The notes under the pieces were generated by a model, which saw only the letters and a list, made by a program, of their open reading frames with translations, was not told where the DNA came from and ran no database searches. Below, one piece after another: positions 33,340-49,017 of a DNA stretch of 64,000 nt. The stretch is taken from assembly GCA_021904315.1 (NCBI GenBank), contig CM038923.1, forward strand, positions 7,570,038 to 7,634,037, written 5' to 3'. The translations under genes and the position numbers were made by a program. Origin of the DNA: Sphagnum magellanicum (Eukaryota > Streptophyta > Sphagnopsida > Sphagnales > Sphagnaceae). The stretch's first letter is position 1. Each line of letters opens with the position of its first letter.

Positions 33340-33936
33340 TCACCCCAACAGCATCTGCCGATGCACCTTCTGCACCTGCACACAATCAGCAACCTTCAAC
33401 CTGTCAAGCAACTTCGTCTGCACCAACTCCATAAGTTGTTTTGAAGTTTCCCCCTTACTCATGGTCCACTCAGTGACCCGGATGTTTGCCTCCCTGGCCA
33501 TGACCAGGTCAGCATCCATTGCCCGGTCCACCTTGTCAACAACCTTCTTGCCCACGACCTCCTTCCACTTCTCCCCACTGTCCTACATGGTATCAAAATT
33601 CTTAGCCATCTCATTTACTTTATTTTGTAGCATTTCGACTTGGCCAGTAATGGTCACAATCTTAGCGTCCATTGTTGGAGCTAGAATGTTTTTCGCAACC
33701 TGTTCCATAGTGACCTGAATAGCATTGTGCACATCATGTTTTGTCACCACATCGGCCTTAGGGACCATGAGATGGTTGACGATGACTGTTGCAATAGCTG
33801 CCTTACTAGTCTTGGTAGGCTTGAGGTTGTAGCATGTACAGAGCGCTTGGAGTTCAGCCACCTACATCTTCATGATCATCAGCGAATCCTTGTTCTATTC
33901 CCATGCTTTAATGTCGAAAATCGTGGCATTCGTCAT
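33340..33936 (-). pseudogene. LINE ORF1 with SAP-like N-terminus and coiled coil
   Basis: The likely ATG is at 33936 (MTNATIFDIKAWE). A stop follows at the position where the plus-strand sister copy has TGG, and another where the sister has CAG. A SAP-like segment (VAELQALC...LKPTKTSKAAIATVIVNHL) is followed by a heptad-rich stretch (VTMEQVAKNI...MLQNKVNEMAKNF). A third stop at about 33,590 separates a further charged coiled segment (about 33,340-33,555). LINE ORF1 proteins usually bind element RNA; SAP motifs bind AT-rich DNA or RNA. The SAP assignment rests on pattern only. Confidence 0.65.
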
Positions 33937-33965
33937 TAACCAAAACCCTAAACCCTAAACCCCTT

Positions 33966-34117
33966 TACTGATCCACTACTCAATGTTGCTTGTAACTGCT
34001 GCTGCTTAGAAGAATCAAACTGGCGTGAACGAATCTGGATTCCCCGCCCAACTCCAAGCTTCACAACAAACCAAGTAAATAGGTAATTGAAGCTTGTAAT
34101 GGGGTTTAGGGTTTTGG
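33966..34117. other. Spacer between head-to-head LINE copies
   Basis: About 150 bp between the 5' ends of the minus-strand LINE and its plus-strand partner. It includes GGGGTTTAGGGTTTTGG near 34,098, a telomere-like motif also seen at both LINE 5' ends. No gene. Confidence 0.6.
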
Positions 34118-34749
34118 ATTTGGTTAATCTAAAAGGGTTTAGGGTTTTGGTTAATGACGAATGCCACGGTTTTCGACATTAAAGCATGGGAATGGAACAA
34201 GGACTCATTGACGATCATAAAGATGCAGGTGGTTGAACTCCAAAAGGTACACGCTACAACCTCAAGCCTGCCAAGACCAGCAAGGTAACCGCTGCAACAG
34301 TCATCGTCAACCATCTCATGGTCCCTAGGGCCAATGTGGTGACGAAACAAGATGTGCACAATGCTATTCAGGTCACTATGGAGCAAGTTGCGAAAAACAT
34401 TATGGCTTCAATAATAGAAGCTAAGATTGTGACCATTACTAGCCAAGTCAAAACACTGCAAAATAAAATAAACATATCAGGGGAGTACACATGCCTATCC
34501 AATAAAGGTTTTAACACTGTGAACTATTTTCTTACGACAGCTGACCAATTAGAGGGTGTTAAGCGCTTAAAGGTTAATTGCGATGAAAAGTACTTAGGTC
34601 ACAAAGATGCGCACTCGGATCATAGACCATTGGTACTTACAATCACACAGCAGTGGCAACCCCCTCCTGTTCAACAAAAGGCAATCAAACACCTACCACA
34701 TTTCAAATATGACACTGCCAAAGCAGTCGAGTTTAGCAAGAGTGTACAA
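34118..34749 (+). mobile_element. Second LINE copy, inverted and internally deleted
   Basis: Sequence from 34,130 matches the LINE 5' end and ORF1 start (ATG 34154), reading through the SAP-like region to about LQNK at 34,470. It then jumps directly into the endonuclease C-terminus (ISGEYTCLSNKGF, SDHRPLVLTI) and ends near 34,749. The roughly 1.2 kb corresponding to 32,400-33,620 in the full copy is missing. The junction lies in an A-rich stretch. Several Gln/Trp codons retained here are stops in the minus-strand copy. Confidence 0.85.
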
Positions 34750-36523
34750 TAAGTACTTATCAAGTCTGCTGTTGAACTTCACCAAAACAAAAAAAAAAAA
34801 AAACACAGAATGGACGAAGGAACATTGGGCCCATGCGTACTCATTCATCAGACTTTGCAATAGGTTCTTTTACCGATTTCCTGGTGTGCGCCATTGGGAT
34901 TAGCGTCGAAGGACATAGACAACACTAGAATATTGTCACCCAGTCCCTCCTCTTCTTCCTCTTTCGGTAGCCAGTTTCTAGTGGCCAACAACACACATGG
35001 TGATCATCGTGTTGGATCCATGCTTTCACCCAAATGTCCGTGTCATCGAAGAAGTCGTGGAAGAATATGAGGATCAAGTCATGGTGATGGTTCGCATCAT
35101 TCCGTAGACTTGGATCCGGATAGAGCTGATGATGTCCTAGATAGATCTGCAATCGCATGTTCCACAAGCAAAGAGATTGATCAGAGAAGATTTCAAGAAT
35201 GACAGACTCTAGTTTCGAACTTGTCAACAAGAGTCTCTCTTTCTCACCACTTAACGGCTCTTGATGCGTTTATGTTCATTGTTCTTCTGTTGGAAAATAG
35301 TGCGTGACGCAAATATGAAGTTGAAGGTGCCCTAGTACAGGGTCAGCTTCGGCACATTTCTGCCTAATAATTAATTAAATTTGAAGATTTCATTTCAAAA
35401 AATAGAACATTTCAAAAAAATATTCAGGATCCCTATTCCTCCCCCTCCTGCACCTGGTTATCCATGTTTGTTTACGCTCATGAGAACCTTTGCCTCACAC
35501 TTTGCAATTAAGTAAAAGCCCCCAACCTGAGAGATATCCAAAAAATCAAGTGCCAGTCTCAGCTACAGCCTAGGCACCTCATCCTAGGCACCTTATTTAA
35601 AGAAAGAAAGAGTCACACCACTTTCCTGTACACTTGTGAAGTTGATGAATTTTTTTTGGCTTTCTTTTTTTTTGGTTTGATTTATTTGTAGCTTCATGGA
35701 AGATGGATTGCCATTTTATGTGAACCCAGTTATGCAGAAAGATGTGCATTTTTGATATACTCTTGCCATCATGTTGGCATCAGAAGTGCTTAGCACATAC
35801 TTTGTTGACTCAAACAACATTATCACCGAACAGTTGTTGTGTTTCAAAACCAAAGGAGTGCCCTTGCATAGAAGATAAAATCAAGAAGGAAGTTTAAGAA
35901 TGAAACCTGAGTCTCAACATCAAAATACTCTGTGCATCTCATGATCCATGGTTGAAGATCTTAGGGTTAAAGAAAGGAGTTCATGAATTTGATAAGAGCA
36001 GGAGAGAGCAGAAAAAGAAGAAGAGAAGGATGGGACAAGATTGAAGATGAAACTCAATTCATTTTCAGTTACCTATCAAGCATTTGGTGATGGTAGAATT
36101 ACCTTTCTTGCCTTGCTTTTCTGTCAGTGAGTGCAGGTAACTTTCTCTCCACCTGGCACAATGCAAAGAAAGCTACAATGCTAAGTTATGGATGTCATTC
36201 ATGCCACCTGCTGAATTGGCCAACAAATATTCAGCACACCTTGTCAACTGCAGGGTGAATGCATTTTGACTGTTCCAATTTCATGATCCAACCATAAGGC
36301 CAGTTCATTCCAGTTGTGTTTTGTGAGAAGACCTGCTTCAACTTCAACTGTCGTGATTCACCTCTTGAGCAGCTCCTTGCACTCTATAGCTGCATACCAT
36401 TCTCCAAAACATTGAGGATAGATTATGTGCTTGCCTGCAAAGGGTGTATTGAAAAATTATGCAATAATATTAGTTAGAGTGGAAATCTTTCTGACTAAAA
36501 ATGATTATGTTGGATGTGTGTTT
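34750..36523. other. Intergenic DNA, no gene recognised
   Basis: The sequence includes an A14 run just after the LINE copy (about 34,787), AT-rich stretches around 35,370-35,430 and mixed sequence beyond. A 101-codon minus frame (34,925-35,230) has no conserved motif. The part near 36,300-36,523 is probably the 3' untranslated region of the PDCD2-like gene. Confidence 0.5.
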
Positions 36524-39500
36524 TCACACCTCTGCTTGCAAAATGGTGGCTTCCTTGATTCCAGTCCACTCTGTTTGCTCACTCACGATCATGGGTTGGT
36601 CTCCAGCTCCTTGTGAACAGCTCTGTTCAAACAAAACTATGAAAACCCCTCCTCAACAGGCAATTCCCTTGTCCTTTATCTGCCAAAAGGTTTGCTGCAA
36701 GGGAAAAAAATGTTTCCCTACCTAACTTCACCATGTCATGCACTTAAGAGTACACACTAGGTTTTTGTGGTTTTTTGTGTCTGAAAATGTTCACTGATGT
36801 CAACCATACAATTATTCTGTCTCTCTTTCTTTACCTCACCATGTGGCTGAGATTCTCCTTATTTAAGTCGTTTCAATTTCTGATTTCTAAGGGTTAACTG
36901 CAAATTGTCAGCTTTTGACAATAAACTCTCTGAGATGTCAAATGGCTGTGAACATTGTGTTTCTGGTTTCCATTTTTTTGATGCATTCAAACCAAAAGCA
37001 GTTCAATTATCACCTCTGTAAAGCAAGTCATGGAGAGCAGTTGAAAGGCAGCCGAGACATACCTGGGCACAGGAGAAAACTATCACAGTGGACCACTCCC
37101 AGTCATGTGTTGCATACAATGAAGGTGGAAGGTCCTTGTACGCTTGCTGCAAAAAGTAGAGCAGTGGTGGCATGAGCTGCATTTCATAAACACGTGGTCC
37201 TCCACAAGCAGCACATGTGCCTGCTTGTTCCTGCACCTCTCTGGCCCACAGAGGTTGGCCCCCAAAGCAGTATCTGCAGACCCCCAGATATAGCTCTTAA
37301 TTGCATACTAGAACAAATTGACTATTTTTTCACAATGAATGTATAATCTTCAAGTTGGTCAGAAATCATATCTTCATTTTCTGTGTCAAGTCATGAAAGT
37401 GCACTTTCAAGTGACTCCAGCTGCAATATGACATTTGACAAGAGGATCCCAGTGTTTTTTATGTTCAGCAACTATCAACACATAAACCTGCACTACCCTC
37501 TCTTCATCATGCATTTTTCTGATTCTTCTTGCTTGTAATGACATTGTCAGAGACACTAGAAGAATGCAGATATGATGGGAGAGCACACCTATAACATTGC
37601 TCAGGGTTGAGATCCAGTTTTTTCTTGAACTTGAGATATGTCCGGTCAGCTGACAAGGAGTGGTCAGGTTCATATTCCTCTCCCTCCCAGAGCTCCTCAA
37701 CTCCTTCCACAGCAGCAGTGCGCTCTTCTACTGCAGGAAGAGGTTTTGACTCTGCTGACTCTTGAAACTTGCCATTCACATTGGCATTTCTGTCTTGCAT
37801 TAGCACCTCACTGTTGGAGTACATGTAGAAACATGGCAGAGCTGAACCCATTGCAACAACAGCAAACAGCAGTTACCTTGTCTGAAGCCCAAGACACCTT
37901 GCATCATTCAAGAAGAAACGCTTCATCTATAAGCTCACATGTCCTCTCTAGCATACAGATAGATGAGGGAGTTGATAACAAATGTCATACTTGGCAAATT
38001 GCTTTCTGGGTTTCTCTGTCCCAATGTTTCCACATCTTGTGAGCTTGACTTAGTTTCCTGTCCCTGATTGGAAACATGGTGGTGCCTTGTTGCTGCTGCT
38101 GCTGCCAGATAGCCAGCCTCTAGTAGCGAAGATTGGAGCTCCTGAAGACTAATTGTATCAGGCTCATTGTTACCATCTGCAGCATCCCCACCCCAAGAGT
38201 TTTCATCTCCCCAACCTTGTTCATCTGTCTGGTGACAACTGGTTGAAGCTTCCTGCCACCTGCATTTGCAGTTTGCCCCAAAGAACTAAGAATTGCTGAT
38301 AAAGACAGTATACATTTATCAGAAGAGCAATGTTCACACCATAGATGCAAATAGGTTTCAATTTCTCTCCATACCCGTGTACATGGAGAACATTTGAAGG
38401 AATGCTTGCACAATCTGATGGCTTGGTACTTGAATCCCCTACACTCTCTGTTTGATCCACTCCAGCAGCTCCTTCTTGAGAAACATTCTTTTGGAATCTG
38501 ATTGTACACCAGCTGTCAAAACAAGTGTGGTGTGTCAAACTTAAGTTACCAGCTTCGCACTCCACACACTGACCATTGACCAAAATGCAAACCCATTATA
38601 GAACTAACCTTGCTGGATCGAGACCACAATTTGGAGATGTACACCCCAGAATATACAGCACACGCTCATTGATCTCCTTTCCAGAGAGTGTAAGTGGTGC
38701 ATATACCTGCCAAAACCTAACTTCATGATCTCTTGTGCACATGGGATACATACATGATTCTTCACCAAATTAGGAACCAAGTACAAAAGACATCCTCATC
38801 ATCACCATCAACCTCATAAGGACCAGAAAACTAGTGCTTAGACCGATGTACACCCCAGAATATAAAGTGCTCATTGGTTTCCTTTACGGAAGGTGTAAGT
38901 GGCACATATACCTCTCAAACCCTAACTTCATGATCTCTTATGCATGTGGGATGCATCCATGATTCTTCACCAAAGGAAACATATACAAAAGACATCCTTA
39001 TTGTCACTGTCAGCCTCATATAAGGACCAGAAAACTAGTGCTTATCCTCAATTTCTAAACCAAGCATGTATCTTATTACAAATCCATTGTAAGCTGGGTC
39101 AAGTTTACTTGTAAACTACAGAAAGAAAGAGAAAAAGGAAAGCACAGAGAAGTGGAAAATGGGTATGAACTATGAACCTGAGCAACAAGTGCAAGATAGT
39201 TGCCACAAATGGTGCACTTGAGCATGTCAAGATTTATCTTGTGAAGTGGTACTGGCCAATCCTGCACCCCCAATTTTATCACTTCCCCGTTTGAATGTTG
39301 CCCTAAACCCTAAACCCTAACCCTTCATGTATTCAAATAGATTGTGTAGTTAATGACTAATACTTTGAGGTCCTCTCTTTTCCGATGACCCTAGTGTTAG
39401 TTAGATCATGCAGAGCATGCAGGATGTAGAACAAGGGGTCACAAATGGCATTAGACGATGTTTTTAGAAGTGAAGAGAGTACTTACTGGTGTGCCACCTA

Positions 39501-39573
39501 TCTTTGATGTGTAGTGATCTGCGACCTCATTTGGCTCTTCTGCCCAAGGCCCTGGCAATCCAAGCAGCAGCAT
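36524..39573 (-). CDS. PDCD2/PDCD2-like (TSR4 family) protein, eight exons, 412 aa
   Basis: Exons on the minus strand: 39573-39487, 39261-39178, 38706-38609, 38512-38375, 38259-37991, 37841-37589, 37273-37063 and 36622-36524. Phases close to 413 codons including TGA. The start is ATG 39573; an in-frame TAA lies four codons upstream. The N-terminal half has [11 protein letters not shown], the [14 protein letters not shown] segment and C-x2-C pairs ([15 protein letters not shown]). The middle is acidic ([11 protein letters not shown]). The C-terminal PDCD2_C domain has [42 protein letters not shown] and [13 protein letters not shown], ending [14 protein letters not shown]. Family members chaperone 40S protein uS5/Rps2 in ribosome biogenesis. 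The exon 4/5 junction is the least certain (CAT/GTACAC with a TTAG acceptor is an alternative). Confidence 0.85.
38636..39045 (-). repeat. Tandem duplication containing PDCD2-like exon 3
   Basis: The units at about 38,636-38,840 and 38,845-39,043 align along their length (GATGTACACCCCAGAATATA at one end, GGACCAGAAAACTAGTGCTTA at the other). The right unit, upstream in transcription, carries a ghost of exon 3 that keeps an AG acceptor but has a 4-base net deletion in the GAGCGTGTGCTG region and reads into a stop. The left unit has the intact exon. Confidence 0.85.
39300..39325. repeat. Interstitial telomere-like motif in PDCD2-like intron 1
   Basis: GCCCTAAACCCTAAACCCTAAC is a little over three units of the plant CCCTAAA motif, within intron 1 just upstream of exon 2. 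It could be a telo-box type regulatory site or a scar of a double-strand-break repair event. Confidence 0.7.
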
Positions 39574-42500
39574 CTTTCTTGGTTACCTACCTGCAAACAA
39601 AAATCCCATCACACACAAGATTCCTGCACACCACTTAAGGTTCTTTCCTGCAGAATGTCTTCATCGCATTCCGGTTGCATAAGATCGTCAACATCTTTAG
39701 ATGATAGAGATTCTGGACTCTAGGAATCAGTGTTTGGAGCATCTAGACGTAATATATATGTGATTAGATTTTGAGAATGAATCTCGTGAGAAAATTGGGA
39801 TAACCATTATCCCTGAGATATGCAAATAAGGATATATTATCCCTAAAATAACCCTGTCTTTGGGCCTCCTTTCACCCCCTATTCCCCTCTTTCAGTGGTA
39901 TCCGCAAAGCAAAGAAATTTTATTAAATCACCGTATGTATGAACCGCTGCAACTCAGTACGAAATACTGAAACTCAGCATAATCCACAAGGTTCGGGAGT
40001 AATTATAGTAGTTGTACAGTGAAAATATATGTAGCAGCAGTGGAGGCGCTCACAAAAAAGGAAAGACAGGATGAAACTCAGTTACCACGAAAATCGATGG
40101 TTTTCTTAGTTTCACCCCCCCTCCCCCAACTTTTCAATGCTAATGTACTTTTTTGCTGGCTTTTTAAAATTCTCACCCTCTGTATGACCTAACTCAAGGT
40201 TCTGGTGCTGTGTTTGTATTACTTTACGGATAAGTCTAGTAGTGTCTGCAGTCTTGAGCAAAGGCATTGATATTTCCTTTTCCAAAAACCAATTTGCTGA
40301 TATAAGATACTTGTACGACTCATTTCCTTTGTATAATCATTCACAGACTATGGATGTGAAAGATGAAAAATTATTATGTTGGACTTTCAAAACCTCAAGT
40401 TGAACAAATATCAACATAGCATACGTATATTCTAATTCCATCAGGACAAATTACCAATACAAATCGTAAGCAATATGTGGCAAAACTAGTTAACTATATA
40501 TGCATACCCTAGTACCTTGACTAATTCATCACTAATTATATTTTTTTCAGAAATGTTGAAATTTTCAGAAATTATTTTTTCTAAATCAAAAAATATTGTG
40601 AAGGAAAATAGTGAATATTTAGGAATATTCCACTTGTTGAAAGGAATGTTTCAAAACTAATTAATTAATTAATTATTCGACGGACATGTGTGGAAATGGC
40701 CAAGGTACTATAGTAGTGGTCCACATATTAATGATCACTCATTGATAGAGTAAAGGGTCAATGGGCTGAAGAAACAAAGTGAGCAAAAAAAACCAAATTG
40801 GCTCAACTAGAAAAGAGAAACACATTAGTATTGGGTGACTAGCCACTAGGAACAAGTAACCCAAAAGCTAAAGTAGATTCTTTGCTTTGGAACCTTAGAT
40901 AAACAATTGATGGCCAAATTGAAACTTTGTAAATTATTACCTTAGTACGAATGCAAGCATCCTGTACTTTTTTTTAAAAAAAATCAGACCCCTGTAAATA
41001 TGTTCTTTAAATGATTATCTAAAATAGTTGAGAGGATGCAAATTTACATAATTGTCAAAAATTAAAATTTGTTAAATATGTTAGTTGTTCCCAATTTGGT
41101 GCATAAAAAAAATTGATTCCTCGGATGTTTGTGTACCTAGTGTAAATTGTTATAAATATCCAACCAAAATCATGTGTGATGTACTAGGGTTAAAGTGGGA
41201 TGCCGAATAATTATTTAATTTTGAAATTTCTTTTTTTCAAATTTTAATATTCTTGAATATTTCAAAAGATGATTCATGTTTGTTCCCCCCAAAAAAAAAA
41301 AATTCCTTGAGAAATTATTTTTTTTGGGGAAAATTTCAGCACATCTAATAATAATAAAAATAATTTCAATGGAAACCTGCTTTCAACTAGGGTATTTAGA
41401 CTTTAGACATTATTTAAATACTCTCTTGCTTTTATATTATTTGCACTAGAATGGATGGGGGGAGAGGGGGGAGAATAGGTAGGATGTGGTGTTCTTAGGA
41501 AGGGGCTATTTATTAGTCCAGGCCAAAAATAGTGGCAGCCAAATATTACATATAGTAAAGTACGTAGTGAAGCATCATTTCATCCATCTGTCTCGTTAGC
41601 ATTAGAATTTCCATGCAACCAAATGAGAAGTCACGCCATGGAATGAAGGGGGAGAATAACTGAACCTCAATGTTGGAGGTGATGAATGAATACTGATGAT
41701 TCAAGTGGGGGAGCACCGCTGGAGATGCTCTAACAATCAATCAATGGAAACATCAAAAAAGCAACAACCAAAAACCAAAAACCAAAGTGGTTGGCAAACC
41801 CACCTTCAACAAAAGAGTTGTGGGTTCAATGTTCAATTATTCAACAATAAATTAATGTAAGATGTTGTTTAATTATTGCCCAACCCAATTATTCAAATAT
41901 TCTTGAGGATCACAAATGCGGATGAAAAAGAGAGCCATAAAGAAGAAAGTTCCACTAATAAGTTTGTGGTAAATTTTAATATTTATTATTTAAAAATATT
42001 TAACAGATTTTCATCAAAAAAAGAGAGTACTCTTACAACATTCATGGGATTCAAGTTTGTACAAATGAAAACAATAAATTAAAATTTTTATATTGAATCT
42101 TCAAGAAAAATTTATTTGTCCAAATGAAAATTTCAAAATTAATTAATTATTGGACGGACCAAAGCATGCATTGAAGCTCCCCCCTCCCCCCCAAGGTACT
42201 ATGGTATATTGCTCATTACTTTCTCAGCAAGATTTTCATCCATCTACTATGGTATATTGCACATTACTTTCTCACCAAGATTTTCATCCATCAACCATCA
42301 ACGCCCATCACCTTTTCATATATATGATTGTAGGGTTGGTCTGAATCTTTTGTATTCCTATTGATGAAAACTAAAAAAATAAGCACCAAAAATTTAATAA
42401 TATTGTGAAAATTTTGTTCATTGTTTGTTTTCTGGAAAAAAAAAATCTTTTTCTTTCTTGGAGTTGGGGGGTGGGGTTTTTCTTTTTTCTTTTTTCTTTT

Positions 42501-43399
42501 AATAATTTTTTTTTGGTTCGAGTCTGAAATACGACGTTTTCGCTGTTTTCCGGACTTCGCTTGTTTAGGGTACCTACTTACCATCCCTCGTCTCCATCGT
42601 TGTACGCTACATTGTTTTCTGCCTCGTCTTCTTCTTCCGGCGAATTGTCGCTTAATTTTTTCAACGGCGGTGTGCTTGCCTGGCTGCGGCTGATGCTCTG
42701 CTTCAAGGCCGTTCGAATGAGTGCTTTGAAGGAAGATTTGGTCAAGAAAATGAGATGGAGAGAGGTTGTGTATGCTTGGAGAGTAGGAGGATCGTGAGTG
42801 GCTTGCAGAAGATGTCTTCTTGTGCGCTTCTTCACAGGTGACGATAATGCTATTGCTGCTGCTGATGATGATGATGATAATGTTTGTGTGTGTGTGTTTA
42901 TGCCTTGTGATTTTATTTTGATTTTTTCTGTTTTTCGCTGTGCTTTCTTTTGTGTAATTGTGTTGATTTGCTAAGCTTTTATGTCGTCGTCGTCGTCACA
43001 GTTGTGTCTTGTTTGTTTTTGGATCAGAGTGCACTGAGGTTGTTGTTGTGTTATGTAGAGAAAGGAAGGAGTGAAAGAGGCTCTACCTTTCTTTGGTTGC
43101 TCCAAAGGCTTGTTGTAATATCTTTCAGTGATGCCGTCTTCTAATGGCGTGTTGTTGTTATTCACGTGTGATGTGAATCAATAGCTTTCTTTAAGAAGTG
43201 AAGAGAGGGAGTGCGTGTTTGATCTCAGGGGAGGAGATATAAACAAGGTAGCGGTGACTGACAAAATCAGCATCCGCTTCTGTGGCAGGTTGTTGTTGTC
43301 CGTGTGTTGGTCACAGCATGTAAGGCTCTGTCCCCGGTAATTGTTCGAGAAAGCTGCAACGAAAAAATATCACAATCATCAAAGGCAGATACCATCACG
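39574..43399. other. Intergenic DNA between divergent PDCD2-like and CK1 genes
   Basis: No further gene is visible. The first few hundred bases right of 39,573 are the upstream region of the PDCD2-like gene, and about 42,500-43,399 are the upstream region and leader of the kinase gene. Between them is AT-rich DNA with a 48-bp two-copy direct repeat (TACTATGGTATATTGC at 42,197 and 42,245), a pyrimidine tract (42,178-42,193), and similar AATTAATTAATTATT-GGACGGAC stretches near 40,660 and 42,135 that suggest decayed copies of one repeat. Confidence 0.5.
42500..43399 (+). promoter_or_regulatory. Promoter and 5' leader of the CK1 gene
   Basis: GC content rises from about 42,550. A (GAT)n/(GCT)n stretch (42,848-42,882) and short GT repeats follow. 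Possible leader splice signals (CACAG/GTGACG at about 42,838 and GGCAG/GTTG at about 43,288) hint at a 5' UTR intron, common in plant CK1 genes, but this cannot be decided by eye. The frame of exon 1 stays open upstream to about 43,304 without an ATG. Confidence 0.4.

Positions 43400-49017
<5,618 letters not shown>

Larger units (their letters stand above)
29566..33965 (-). mobile_element. LINE retrotransposon (APE endonuclease + RT type), inactive
   Basis: The minus-strand order is a telomere-like 5' start (CCCTAAA units near 33,945-33,965), ORF1, ORF2 with endonuclease and reverse transcriptase, a zinc-knuckle C-terminus, a short 3' UTR, and a (TAAG)n tail (CTTACTTACTTACTTAC on the plus strand at about 29,566-29,584). 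This is the plant LINE layout with no RNase H domain seen. Several in-frame stops and at least one frameshift (about 31,040-31,080) inactivate it. No target-site duplication was identified. Confidence 0.9.

Noticed and set aside
36653..36694. Alternative PDCD2-like last exon ([13 protein letters not shown])
   Set aside because: The exon at 36622-36524 fits the family better: it restores SCAQSC and ends with the W...KEATILQAE pattern, with a good pyrimidine tract and acceptor.
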